Assembly: GCF_013184805.1 (NCBI RefSeq)
Contig: NZ_JAATNG010000005.1
Location: 62,001-126,000, forward strand
Origin: Pseudoruegeria sp. HB172150
GTDB taxonomy: Bacteria > Pseudomonadota > Alphaproteobacteria > Rhodobacterales > Rhodobacteraceae
Reading direction: 5' to 3'
DNA: 64,000 nucleotides
Position numbers and translations under genes: made by a program. The first letter of the stretch is position 1. Every line of letters begins with the position of its first letter. Below the pieces are notes generated by a model. The model made no database searches. It worked only from the letters and a program-made list of their open reading frames with translations, and was not told where the DNA came from. This document shows, in pieces, positions 8,820 to 17,148 of the stretch.

Positions 8820-9496
8820 GCGGAGAACTGAAGCTCGTCATCTTCGACGTGGACGGCACGCTGGTGGACAGCGAGGCTGATATCTGGCTGGCGATGGTGC
8901 GGGCCTTCGAGTCGGCAGGTCTGCAGCCGCCGCCTCGCGAAGCGGTTGCCGCGATCATCGGGATGTCGGTGGACGTGGCCGTTGCACGGCTTGTGCCTGA
9001 GGACGATGACGCTCTGCATAGGGCGCTGGCTTGCGGTTACCGCAACGCCTATCGCGACCTGCGGCTGCGTAAAGGCTCGGCGGCGATGAGCCCGCTGTTT
9101 CCGGGGGCGCGAGAAATGCTGGCACGTTTCAAGGCCGATCCGTGGACCTTGCTGGGAATCGCCACAGGCAAATCGCGGCGCGGGTTGAACTCGCTGATCG
9201 AAGCGCATGAGTTGGAGGGGATGTTCGTCACCACACAGGTGGCCGACGATCATCCGTCGAAACCACATCCTTCGATGATCGAAGCCTGCCTTGCCGAGAC
9301 TGGGGCGTCGAGGGAGCGGACTGTCATGATCGGCGACACGAGCTTCGATATGGAGATGGCGCGGGCGGCAGGTGTCCGGTCGATTGGCGTGTCCTGGGGC
9401 ATACACGCCGCGCAGTCGCTGCGGGCGGACATTCTGGTTGACCGGATGGAAGATCTGCCGGCCGCGGTGGATGCACTGATGAGGATCGACGCATGA
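8816..9496 (+). CDS. HAD-superfamily phosphatase (phosphoglycolate-phosphatase-like)
   Basis: The 226-residue protein has all four HAD motifs: DVDGT at 11-15 with nucleophile Asp11 and acid/base Asp13, a Thr in IATGKSRRG, a Lys in SKPHPSM, and GDTSFDMEMARAAG. The cap region fits the GPH/indole-like subfamily, so a small phosphomonoester such as 2-phosphoglycolate is plausible but not shown. GTG 8816 is chosen because it forms a GTGA overlap with the upstream stop, has GAGGA upstream and puts the first motif at the usual position. Confidence 0.85.
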   Translation: MSGELKLVIFDVDGTLVDSEADIWLAMVRAFESAGLQPPPREAVAAIIGMSVDVAVARLVPEDDDALHRALACGYRNAYRDLRLRKGSAAMSPLFPGAREMLARFKADPWTLLGIATGKSRRGLNSLIEAHELEGMFVTTQVADDHPSKPHPSMIEACLAETGASRERTVMIGDTSFDMEMARAAGVRSIGVSWGIHAAQSLRADILVDRMEDLPAAVDALMRIDA

Positions 9497-10200
9497 GCGG
9501 GTGGAAAGCGCGGCGCTTCTGGACGTCGGTACAGATCGAGGATCACCCGCAGGGTTTTGCCGTGAGGCTTGACGGCCGGCCGGTGAAAACTCCGGGCAAG
9601 CTTGAACTGGCGGTACCGACGGAGGCGCTTGCAAAGGAGATCGCTCGGGAATGGGAGGCGCAGGAGGGAGTGATCGACCCGCGCTCGATGCCCTATACCC
9701 GCGCGGCCAATTCGGCCATCGAGAAGGTGACGCCGCAACGCGCCGAGGTGGCGGAGATGCTGGCCGCCTATGGTGACAGCGACCTGACCTGTTACCGTGC
9801 GGACTTGCCCGAGGCACTGGCGCAGCGCCAATCGGAAGCCTGGGATCCGCTGCTCGACTGGGCGGCGGAAACTTTTGGTGCACGCCTCATCCCAGTTCAA
9901 GGCGTCATGCATCAGCCGCAGCCGCCCGCGGCGCTTGCAGCATTGGCCGCACCTGTGCATGCGATGATCCCGTGGGAGCTGACCGGCTTTCACGACTTGG
10001 TGGCGCTGTCGGGATCCCTGGTCATAGGGTTGGCAGCCGTGCGAAATCATCTGTCGCCCCGGGAGCTATGGGATCGTTCGCGCATCGACGAGACCTGGCA
10101 GGAAGAACAATGGGGCGCCGATGACGAGGCGACTGCGATGGCAGACGCCAAACGGGCGGACTTCTTTCAGGCGCACCGCTTCTTTCAGCTACTCACTTAA
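9493..10200 (+). CDS. ATP12-family F1-ATPase assembly chaperone
   Basis: The 235-residue product begins with a KARRFWTSVQI strand, then the conserved VRLDGRPVKTPGK, LAKEIAREWEAQ and MPYTRAANSAID-like (IEKV) elements of ATP12 chaperones, and GDSDLTCYRAD. ATP12 binds the F1 alpha subunit during ATP synthase assembly in mitochondria; alphaproteobacteria carry the homologue. Start overlaps the HAD stop (ATGA), making this the last of a coupled run from DUF3052 onward. A weak terminator follows at 10235. Confidence 0.92.
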   Translation: MSGWKARRFWTSVQIEDHPQGFAVRLDGRPVKTPGKLELAVPTEALAKEIAREWEAQEGVIDPRSMPYTRAANSAIEKVTPQRAEVAEMLAAYGDSDLTCYRADLPEALAQRQSEAWDPLLDWAAETFGARLIPVQGVMHQPQPPAALAALAAPVHAMIPWELTGFHDLVALSGSLVIGLAAVRNHLSPRELWDRSRIDETWQEEQWGADDEATAMADAKRADFFQAHRFFQLLT

Positions 10201-10234
10201 TATGAGTCCCAATTCACAGGCATTGTGAAAACCC

Positions 10235-10262
10235 GGCGCCTAACAAAGCGCCCGTTTCTTCC
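10235..10262 (+). terminator. Weak terminator candidate after the ATP12 gene
   Basis: GGCGC (10235-10239) and GCGCC (10248-10252) pair around an 8-base A-rich loop, followed by CGTTTCTTCC. The stem is short and the T-run is interrupted, so termination efficiency is uncertain. Confidence 0.35.
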
Positions 10263-10410
10263 ACAGCAGCCTTGACCTTCTGTTGAAGATTCGCCCACAC
10301 TCATCGCCGTTGAGGGGGGGACTCCTGCCTTCACGTGATCTGAAAAAAACCGGTCAAGGGGCCGGCAATGCGTCCTGCGGGAAGGGACGCCAACTCAGGA
10401 AGAGGTAAAC

Positions 10411-11430
10411 ATGAAGAAATCCGTTTTTCTTGGCGCGCTGACCGTCGCCGGACTTGCCGCTGGTGCGGCTGCGGCGGCCACGGTTGACGACGTCAAGTCT
10501 CGCGGCAAGCTTAACTGCGGCGTGTCGACCGGCGTGCCAGGTTTTGCGGCGCCCGACGCAAACGGCGAATGGCAGGGCTTTGATGTGGCCGTTTGCCGCG
10601 CTGTTGCCGCCGCCGTCCTGGGCGACCCGACTGCCGTCGAGTTCGTACCGACTACCGGTAAAACTCGCTTCACCGCGCTTGCCTCGGGTGAAATCGACAT
10701 GCTGGCCCGGAACACCACCTGGACCTTCAGCCGCGATGCCGACCTGAAATTCACCTTTGTCGGCGTTAACTACTACGACGGTCAGGGCTTCATGGTTCCT
10801 AAAGAGCTGGGCGTGACCTCGGCCAAGGAACTGGACGGAGCCACCGTCTGCATCCAGACCGGCACGACCACCGAGTTGAACCTGGCTGACTATTTCCGGG
10901 TGAACAACATCAGCTACGAGCCGGTTCCGATCGAAACCAACGCCGAAGCGCAGCAGCAGTACCTGGCTGGCGCCTGCGACGTTTACACCACCGACGCATC
11001 CGGCCTTGCCGCAACCCGCGCAACCTTCGAAGCCCCGGGCGATCATGTGATCCTGCCGGAAATCATCTCGAAGGAACCGCTTGGTCCGCTCGTGCGCCAT
11101 GGCGACGACGAGTGGGGCGACATCGTCCGCTGGACTCTGAACGCCCTGATCGCGGCGGAAGAGTACGGCGTCACCTCCGCGAACTTGGCCGACCTGTCCA
11201 GCGCCCCGACCGACAATCCGGAAATCAACCGGCTGCTCGGAACCGAAGGCAACCTGGGCGAGATGATCGGCCTTGATGGCGACTGGGCGCTGAAGGCTAT
11301 CGGCGTCGCCGGCAACTACGGCGAGATCTTCGAGAAGAACATTGGCGAGTCGACGCCAATCGGTCTGGCCCGGGGGCTGAACGCCCAGTGGACCAACGGT
11401 GGTCTGATCTACTCGCCGCCATTCCGCTAA
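10411..11430 (+). CDS. bztA: General amino-acid ABC transporter, periplasmic binding protein (AapJ/BztA)
   Basis: The 339-residue protein has a Sec signal peptide (about 1-22, MKKSVFLGALTVAGLAAGAAA) and a family-3 solute-binding fold. Typical elements include GKLNCGVSTGVPGF, FDVAVCRAVAAAVLGD, LASGEIDMLARNTTWTFSRD and IQTGTTTELNLADYF. In Rhodobacter capsulatus BztABCD imports glutamate, glutamine, aspartate and asparagine; the rhizobial equivalent AapJQMP is broader, and which applies is not visible. The gene leads bztA-bztB-bztC-bztD and is separated from bztB by a strong stem-loop. Confidence 0.93.
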   Translation: MKKSVFLGALTVAGLAAGAAAAATVDDVKSRGKLNCGVSTGVPGFAAPDANGEWQGFDVAVCRAVAAAVLGDPTAVEFVPTTGKTRFTALASGEIDMLARNTTWTFSRDADLKFTFVGVNYYDGQGFMVPKELGVTSAKELDGATVCIQTGTTTELNLADYFRVNNISYEPVPIETNAEAQQQYLAGACDVYTTDASGLAATRATFEAPGDHVILPEIISKEPLGPLVRHGDDEWGDIVRWTLNALIAAEEYGVTSANLADLSSAPTDNPEINRLLGTEGNLGEMIGLDGDWALKAIGVAGNYGEIFEKNIGESTPIGLARGLNAQWTNGGLIYSPPFR

Positions 11431-11442
11431 GGATACCAAGGC

Positions 11443-11478
11443 GAAGGGCGCGGATCACTCCGCGCCCTTCTGCTTTCT
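11443..11478 (+). terminator. Strong stem-loop between bztA and bztB (attenuating terminator)
   Basis: GAAGGGCGCGG (11443-11453) and CCGCGCCCTTC (11460-11470) form a perfect 11-bp stem with a 6-base loop, followed by TGCTTTCTG. It lies directly after the binding-protein stop and 100 bases before the permease gene. This is a common place for a partial terminator or mRNA-stabilising hairpin that raises binding-protein levels over permease. Confidence 0.75.
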
Positions 11479-11572
11479 GACTATCGGAAAAAAAACGTAC
11501 TGCATCTGGACCCATGAGCGCGAAGAAATCGTGCCGGGAGGAGAGGTTCCAGAGCATACAGGGGACCAATAA

Positions 11573-12841
11573 ATGACGACACTGACGGACCCTCCGAAGG
11601 AGACGTTCCGGCTCAGCATGCTTATCTACGACACGCGGTATCGTTCGATCACGATCCAGGTTGTCGCGATGATAGGCTTCATGCTGTTTGCCGCATGGCT
11701 GATCAGCAATACGGCCGAGAACCTGGCGACCCTGGGAAAACCCATCGACTTCGGGTTCTTCAGCGAGCCCGCCGGCTATGACATCAACCAGATGCTCATC
11801 GAGTATCAGAACCAGGATACACATCTGCGTGCGGCCTTTGTGGGCCTCCTGAACACCCTACTCGTGGCTGTTCTCGGATGTGTGACAGCAACGGTCATTG
11901 GTGTTCTTGTCGGTGTGCTTCGACTATCGCCGAACTGGCTGATCGCGCGGATCATGACGGTCTACGTCGAAATGTTCCGGAACGTTCCGGTGTTGTTGTG
12001 GATCGTGCTGGCCATGGCGATCCTGATCGAGAGCCTGCCGGCGCCAAGCGCTTTCCGCGGTGACGAGCCGGAAGCGACTATGAAACTTTTCGGTTCCGTC
12101 GCCCTGACCAATCGCGGCGTCTATGTACCCGAACCGCTGTTTTCCCGCAGCCTGGGCAATATGCATCTGTTCGGAGAATCCGGTCTGCGGTTCGACGTGT
12201 CGCTGGATCTTATCGCGTTCCTTCTGGTGCTGGGGCTGAGCATATTTGCGGCCCGCAAGATCAGCGCCCGAGCCAACGCGATTCAAGAGGATACGGGGGT
12301 TCGACCGAAGACCTGGCATATCAATCTGGGCGTGATCGTTCTGCCCACGTTGATCCTGCTGGTCCTGCTCGGGTTTCATCTGGGCTATCCCGAGTTGAAG
12401 GGTTTCAACTTTCAGGGCGGCACACATCTCAGGAACTCGCTGATCGCCCTGTGGTTGGCACTGTCGCTCTACACGGCGGCATTCATTGCCGAAATCGTGC
12501 GCGGTGGGATCATGGCGATCTCGGCGGGCCAGACCGAGGCGGCAGGTGCGTTGGGACTGCGCCCACGCCGGATCATGAGTCTGGTGGTTCTGCCGCAGGC
12601 GCTGCGGGTGATCATCCCGCCGCTAATCTCCAACTATCTGAACCTGACCAAGAACTCGTCGCTGGCGATCGCCGTAGGTTACATGGACATCACCGGCACG
12701 CTTGGCGGGATCACCATGAACCAGACCGGGCGCGAGCTGGAATGCGTACTGCTTCTGATGCTCGTATACCTCTGCATCTCGCTGACGATCTCGGCCGTGA
12801 TGAACTGGTACAACAACCGTGTGAAGCTGGTGGAGCGGTGA
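11573..12841 (+). CDS. bztB: General amino-acid ABC transporter permease (AapQ/BztB)
   Basis: The 422-residue inner-membrane protein is longer than ordinary HisM-type permeases. As expected for AapQ/BztB, it has an extra segment (about 60-240) between the first helix and the core. The ABC-contacting EAA loop near the C-terminus reads GQTEAAGALGLRPRRIMSLVVLPQALR, followed by LTKNSSLAIAVGYMDI. It pairs with BztC to form the channel. ATG 11573 follows a GGGGA tract. Its stop is one base before the bztC ATG. Confidence 0.93.
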   Translation: MTTLTDPPKETFRLSMLIYDTRYRSITIQVVAMIGFMLFAAWLISNTAENLATLGKPIDFGFFSEPAGYDINQMLIEYQNQDTHLRAAFVGLLNTLLVAVLGCVTATVIGVLVGVLRLSPNWLIARIMTVYVEMFRNVPVLLWIVLAMAILIESLPAPSAFRGDEPEATMKLFGSVALTNRGVYVPEPLFSRSLGNMHLFGESGLRFDVSLDLIAFLLVLGLSIFAARKISARANAIQEDTGVRPKTWHINLGVIVLPTLILLVLLGFHLGYPELKGFNFQGGTHLRNSLIALWLALSLYTAAFIAEIVRGGIMAISAGQTEAAGALGLRPRRIMSLVVLPQALRVIIPPLISNYLNLTKNSSLAIAVGYMDITGTLGGITMNQTGRELECVLLLMLVYLCISLTISAVMNWYNNRVKLVER

Positions 12842-12842
12842 C

Positions 12843-14159
12843 ATGAGCGATACCCATGAAGAAACCATCCGCTTCGTCCGCGACTCGATGCTGCCGCAGC
12901 AGGAGCCACCGGCAACATCGACGGGCGTGATTGGCTGGGGTCGGAAGAACCTGTTCTCCACCCCGCTGAACGCTGTGGTGACGGTGCTGTCACTTGCGCT
13001 CATTTACTATGTGCTTTCGGGCATATTGCCGTGGGTCTTTCAGTCGGTCTGGGTTGCAGATTCGCTGGCCGAGTGCCGCGAGATCTTTCTGGAACGCTGG
13101 GGTTCGACCGAGGGCCACGCCTGCTGGGCGGTGATCAACGAGCGATGGCTTCAGCTTTTGTTCGGGTTCTATCCGTCAGAGCTCTACTGGCGGCCTATCC
13201 TGGCATTTATCCTTTTGCTGGTCGCTGTCGCGCCGGTCCTATTCCCTTGGGCCTCGAACAAGCTGCTTGTGGTAACGGCTGTCTTTCCTTTCGTGATGCC
13301 CTGGCTGCTCTGGGGCGGAACGATCTGGACGCCATTGCTGGTCGCCGCCGGTTTTGCCTTCCTGTATTTCGGGCCCAAGCACGGATCTGAAGCCGTAGGA
13401 TCGCTGGCCGCGGTCATCATTTCGGTGGTGGCCGCCCTGATCTGGTGGATGTTCATCGTAGGACCGCTGTCAGGTTTGCTTTCCGGCATCGTGCCTATCG
13501 GTCTGGAACCGGTGGACAGCCGCAACTTCGGCGGCTTCATGCTGTCGATTCTGATTGGTGTGGTGGCTATCGGCTGCTCGCTGCCTATCGGGGTCGTTCT
13601 AGCGCTGGGGCGGCAGTCGGACCTGTTGATAGTCAAGGCAATCTGCGTCGGTTTCATCGAGTTCATCCGGGGCGTTCCGCTGATCACGCTGCTGTTCGTG
13701 GCTTCGACCCTGCTGAACATCTTCATGCCGCCGGGCACCAATTTCGACATCATCCTGCGGGTGATGATCATGGTGACGCTGTTCGCGTCGGCCTACATGG
13801 CCGAGGTGATCCGCGGCGGCCTCGCGGCGCTGCCAAAGGGCCAGTACGAGGGTGCCGACTCGCTCGGTCTCGACTACTGGCAGGCGCAGCGGCTGGTGAT
13901 CATGCCGCAGGCCCTGAAGATCTCGATCCCCGGGATCGTGTCGACCTTCATTGGCGTGTTCAAAGACACAACGCTCGTCTCGATCATCGGTCTGCTCGAC
14001 CCGATCGGGCTGACCAACTCTATCCGCGCCGATGCGGCATGGAACGGCATCTACTGGGAGCTGTTCGCCTTCATCGCGCTTCTGTTCTTCATCTTCTGTT
14101 TTTCGATGTCGCGCTACTCGATGTATCTCGAGCGCCGGCTGAAAACGGACCATCGGTAA
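12843..14159 (+). CDS. bztC: General amino-acid ABC transporter permease (AapM/BztC)
   Basis: This 438-residue permease has a hydrophobic N-terminal half with several extra helices and a C-terminal core of the polar amino-acid permease type. Its EAA loop reads GQYEGADSLGLDYWQAQRLVIMPQALK, followed by FKDTTLVSIIGL. It is the second channel subunit with BztB, one base downstream of it. The ATP-binding subunit gene follows 12 bases later behind AAGGAGA. Confidence 0.93.
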   Translation: MSDTHEETIRFVRDSMLPQQEPPATSTGVIGWGRKNLFSTPLNAVVTVLSLALIYYVLSGILPWVFQSVWVADSLAECREIFLERWGSTEGHACWAVINERWLQLLFGFYPSELYWRPILAFILLLVAVAPVLFPWASNKLLVVTAVFPFVMPWLLWGGTIWTPLLVAAGFAFLYFGPKHGSEAVGSLAAVIISVVAALIWWMFIVGPLSGLLSGIVPIGLEPVDSRNFGGFMLSILIGVVAIGCSLPIGVVLALGRQSDLLIVKAICVGFIEFIRGVPLITLLFVASTLLNIFMPPGTNFDIILRVMIMVTLFASAYMAEVIRGGLAALPKGQYEGADSLGLDYWQAQRLVIMPQALKISIPGIVSTFIGVFKDTTLVSIIGLLDPIGLTNSIRADAAWNGIYWELFAFIALLFFIFCFSMSRYSMYLERRLKTDHR

Positions 14160-14171
14160 GGAGACACCAAG

Positions 14172-14975
14172 ATGGCCGAAGCTACGCATGAAACTGTCGT
14201 CGAACGCGAAATCGACCGGAGCCAAATGCAGATCTCCGACGAGGTCGCAATTCAGATCACGGAAATGAACAAGTGGTACGGGACCTTTCACGTCCTGCGC
14301 GACATCAACCTGACCGTCTATCGCGGTGAACGGATCGTGATCTGCGGGCCGTCGGGCTCGGGCAAGTCGACCCTGATCCGCTGTATCAACAGGCTTGAGG
14401 AACACCAGGCTGGCAAGATCGTGGTGGATGGAACCGAGCTGACCTCGGACCTCAAGAACATCGACAAGATCCGGTCGGAGGTCGGCATGTGCTTCCAGCA
14501 CTTCAACCTGTTCCCGCATCTGACGATACTGGAGAACTGCACGCTCGCCCCAATTTGGGTTCGAAAGATCCCGAAGAAGGAGGCGGAAGAGACGGCAATG
14601 CACTTCCTGACCAAGGTGAAGATCCCGGATCAGGCCAAGAAGTATCCCGGCCAGCTTTCGGGCGGTCAGCAGCAACGGGTGGCTATCGCCCGCTCGCTGT
14701 GCATGAAGCCACGGATCATGTTGTTCGACGAGCCGACCTCGGCGCTGGACCCCGAGATGATCAAAGAGGTGCTCGACACCATGATCGAACTGGCCGAGGA
14801 GGGCATGACGATGCTCTGCGTGACGCACGAGATGGGTTTTGCCCGTCAGGTGGCGAACCGCGTGATCTTCATGGACCAAGGCCAGATCGTGGAACAGAAT
14901 GAGCCGGAGGAGTTCTTCGGTAACCCGCAGAGCGACCGGACCAAGCTGTTCCTCAGCCAGATCCTGGGTCACTAG
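14172..14975 (+). CDS. bztD: General amino-acid ABC transporter, ATP-binding protein (AapP/BztD)
   Basis: The 267-residue ATPase has Walker [11 protein letters not shown]-loop [12 protein letters not shown], signature LSGGQQQR, Walker [13 protein letters not shown] and H-loop VTHEMGF. The sequence is closest to the polar amino-acid (GlnQ/AapP) class. A 30-residue N-terminal extension ([18 protein letters not shown]...) precedes the usual start. It energises BztBC import and ends the operon, with a terminator 28 bases after the stop. Confidence 0.95.
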   Translation: MAEATHETVVEREIDRSQMQISDEVAIQITEMNKWYGTFHVLRDINLTVYRGERIVICGPSGSGKSTLIRCINRLEEHQAGKIVVDGTELTSDLKNIDKIRSEVGMCFQHFNLFPHLTILENCTLAPIWVRKIPKKEAEETAMHFLTKVKIPDQAKKYPGQLSGGQQQRVAIARSLCMKPRIMLFDEPTSALDPEMIKEVLDTMIELAEEGMTMLCVTHEMGFARQVANRVIFMDQGQIVEQNEPEEFFGNPQSDRTKLFLSQILGH

Positions 14976-15003
14976 CCGAGCCTTCTTTTCGACCGATTAC
15001 AGG

Positions 15004-15037
15004 AACGGCGCGGATGCTTTTCCGCGCCGTTTTTCTT
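15004..15037 (+). terminator. Intrinsic terminator after bztD
   Basis: AACGGCGCGGA (15004-15014) and TCCGCGCCGTT (15021-15031) form a perfect 11-bp stem with a TGCTTT loop, followed by TTTTCTTT. This is a textbook Rho-independent terminator closing the transporter operon. Confidence 0.92.
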
Positions 15038-15345
15038 TGAGAATGACTGTTAAATATTGATACCGAAAAGGTGAGCTTTGCCAATGGGTTCCGGTGGACC
15101 GGTCGCCGATGGCGCCCTTCGTTCGAGGAATACGGACGTGCGGCGAATTACAACGGTGGAAGATGTCCTTTACCACCGGCCTGACAACGGTGGTGACAAT
15201 GGCGGCGGTGGAAACAGCGCCTCGCACCGGCGGATTGCGAGCGGCTGAAGAGGTTTTTTTGAAGGCCCGGCCCTCGCTCTGCCGGTGCAACCATCAATAA
15301 CAGGTCCAAGAGGACCAACTTCGAACCAAAAGGAACTTCATTTCA
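15038..15345. other. Intergenic region before the secreted repeat protein
   Basis: About 310 bases without a convincing gene. ACAACGGTGG occurs twice (15150-15159 and 15184-15193), and AAAAGGAA just before 15346 is the ribosome site of the next gene. Short frames on both strands lack ribosome sites and family patterns. Confidence 0.4.
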
Positions 15346-15780
15346 ATGAAGATTGCAGCACTGATTGCCGCTACTGCCCTGACCCTTTCCGCGGGCGCTA
15401 CCCTCGCCGCCGGTTACGGCAGCAACAACGGCTACGGCCAGAACAACGGTGGATACACCCAGAAACAGACCACCTATGTCGCCCCGGCGCCGGTTATCAA
15501 GATTCTCGTCGATGAAAGCGGCCGCACCCTCTACAACTTCGACAACGACAATTACGGCGTCAGCAATTGCTATGGCGGCTGCGCGAATGATTGGCCCCCG
15601 TACTACGCTCCGGCCAACGCTACACCCTATGGCAATTACACGGTCATCCAGCGCAATGACGGGCAGTATCAGTGGGCCTACAAGGGCCAGCCTCTGTACT
15701 ATTGGGCAGGCGACGTAAATCCGGGCGACCGCAACGGTGATGGCATCGGTGGCGTCTGGCACGTGGTGGTCATCAAGTAA
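15346..15780 (+). CDS. Secreted COG4315-type protein (lipoprotein_15 repeats)
   Basis: The 144-residue product has a Sec signal (about 1-21, ending GATLAA) with no lipobox cysteine, then a low-complexity Gly/Asn/Gln/Tyr segment (22-45). Two repeat units follow: GRTLYNFDND with CYGGCANDWPP, and GQPLYYWAGDVNPGDRNGDG. These match the Y-x-[FWY]-x-x-D repeats of COG4315 predicted secreted proteins, whose function is unknown. The two cysteines could form a disulfide. It is monocistronic, with a 12-bp palindrome 50 bases downstream. Confidence 0.82.
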   Translation: MKIAALIAATALTLSAGATLAAGYGSNNGYGQNNGGYTQKQTTYVAPAPVIKILVDESGRTLYNFDNDNYGVSNCYGGCANDWPPYYAPANATPYGNYTVIQRNDGQYQWAYKGQPLYYWAGDVNPGDRNGDGIGGVWHVVVIK

Positions 15781-15832
15781 TCAGCTGAAACTCAGAATTT
15801 CCAGCTCCGCCCGGTAGGGGCAGAGCGATGCT

Positions 15833-15859
15833 CACTGTCCCGATGCGATCGGGACAGTG
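15833..15859. terminator. Perfect 12-bp inverted repeat
   Basis: CACTGTCCCGAT (15833-15844) and ATCGGGACAGTG (15848-15859) are perfectly complementary with a 3-base loop. It lies 52 bases after the secreted-protein stop. There is no T-run on either side, so it may be a terminator or mRNA-end hairpin of an unusual kind, or a protein-binding site. Confidence 0.5.
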
Positions 15860-15948
15860 TCCACAATCCATTACGTAGTGTGTGTGCCAGTCATATTTGC
15901 GAGCCCATTTCCAGACAGCGATTTTCAGATAATCATTCAAGCGTCGTC

Positions 15949-15975
15949 GCCCGGAATCATGCCCCGATTCCGGGC
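15949..15975. terminator. Hairpin at the 3' end of the argB-sixA operon
   Basis: GCCCGGAATC (15949-15958) and GATTCCGGGC (15966-15975) form a perfect 10-bp stem with a 7-base loop, ten bases past the stop of the minus-strand SixA gene. A T-run is missing on the minus strand. Position suggests transcript termination or stabilisation for that operon. Confidence 0.5.
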
Positions 15976-15985
15976 GGCATCGTAG

Positions 15986-16492
15986 TCAGTCCGTCAGGTC
16001 TCTCGGGACTACAAAGTCGACCACGGTCGCTGATCCCGGTGTGATTTCCGGCCAGGCGGCTGCATCGAAATCGGCAATCAGCGTTGCTCCGGTGGGGTAA
16101 TCGGAAAACCGTCCATGGCTGGGCGGCACTGCAACGATGGCGGAGGCAAAGTGTGCGATGCCCGGGTTGTGACCCAATATGGCTACGTTGCCGGTATCGC
16201 CTGCAGTACGTAGCATTTTCAGCATCGCGCCCGGTCCGGCAAGGTAGAGGGCCGGTTCCCAACGGGTTATCGGTGACCTCAATCCAGGGGCCATCAACGC
16301 CCAGGTTTCCCGAGTACGGACTGAATCCGAGGATAGAACGAGGTCGGGAAGATACTCCCTTTCTGCCAGCCATTCGCCTATTGCTTGGGCCGAGCGCCTC
16401 CCGCGCGCGCTGAGCGGGCGCTCGTGGTCGTCCAAGCCCGGTTCGTCCCAGCTTGATTTCGCATGACGGATCAGGATCAGCCGCAGGGTCAT
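15986..16492 (-). CDS. SixA-family phosphohistidine phosphatase
   Basis: The 168-residue protein opens MTLRLILIRHAKSSWDEPGLDDHERPLS: the RHA catalytic motif of the histidine-phosphatase superfamily with the SixA-type KSSW and D-x-ERPL pattern. GHNPGIAHFAS supplies the second catalytic histidine. E. coli SixA dephosphorylates phosphohistidine on signalling proteins; the target here is unknown. ATG 16492 is used because it overlaps the upstream Fe-S gene stop by four bases and begins the fold exactly. It is the last gene of the argB operon. Confidence 0.85.
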   Translation of the reverse strand: MTLRLILIRHAKSSWDEPGLDDHERPLSARGRRSAQAIGEWLAEREYLPDLVLSSDSVRTRETWALMAPGLRSPITRWEPALYLAGPGAMLKMLRTAGDTGNVAILGHNPGIAHFASAIVAVPPSHGRFSDYPTGATLIADFDAAAWPEITPGSATVVDFVVPRDLTD

Positions 16493-17145
16493 GGATGGAA
16501 CGCCCTCATGTGGAAACCGGATTGATCTGGGAGCCTGCCATAACTCTGCGATACCGGACAGAGCCTGCGCACGCGGCAGCCATCCGTCAGGCAATCGTCA
16601 CCTACTGGCGTGTCCAGGAAGGCGTGGCAGGAATTGAGGTCATAGCCGGCGGATGTGAGTGCAACGACCGGGCAGGCTGTAAGACAGGGACGGGTGGCGC
16701 AGGTGTCACAAGGACAGGGTGGCGTTTCGGGCAGGTCGAGCCGCCACGGCAGGGCAAGCGCGCCACGGTAGGAGACCATCAGCCCTGCGCGGTCGTGAAC
16801 GAGTAGCGCCACCGGCGACTGCCAGGCGCGGCCCGATTTCAGCGCCCAGGTAAAGAACGGCAGATACGGGGGCCTGCCAAAGGGGAATAGCGGCGTGGCG
16901 CCCAGCGCTTCGGCTATGTCGGTGATTGCGCGGGCGGACCAGCGATCCAAAGGATCCGGGCCACCATCCGCGAATTCCGGCGAAGTGGTCACGTGCGTCC
17001 AGAATCCGGGTTCGGCGGGGCCCAGCAGTAGCAAGGTTTTCGTGTCTTCCGGCACCCGGTCATCCGGGGCCGGGTGAAAGGCACCGAACACTTCCAGATG
17101 CTCCGGGGCGAGCCACTTTGCGATCTCGTCCAGCCCCGGTGGCAT
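16489..17145 (-). CDS. Cysteine-rich ferredoxin-like protein
   Basis: The 218-residue protein has two cysteine clusters in its C-terminal third: CPCDTCATRPCLTACPV and, about 30 residues on, CLTDGCRVRRLCPV. Their spacing suggests one or two 4Fe-4S clusters of the dicluster-ferredoxin type, as in the QueG C-terminal region, but the catalytic cobalamin domain of QueG is absent. The N-terminal 130 residues are not recognised. It begins three bases after the argB stop and its stop overlaps the sixA start, so it is in the argB operon. Confidence 0.75.
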   Translation of the reverse strand: MPPGLDEIAKWLAPEHLEVFGAFHPAPDDRVPEDTKTLLLLGPAEPGFWTHVTTSPEFADGGPDPLDRWSARAITDIAEALGATPLFPFGRPPYLPFFTWALKSGRAWQSPVALLVHDRAGLMVSYRGALALPWRLDLPETPPCPCDTCATRPCLTACPVVALTSAGYDLNSCHAFLDTPVGDDCLTDGCRVRRLCPVSQSYGRLPDQSGFHMRAFHP

Positions 17146-17148
17146 CTT

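Noticed and set aside
12843-14972. Long minus-strand open frame (13599-14972) across bztC and bztD
   Set aside because: Antisense shadow of two clear transporter genes with no family features.
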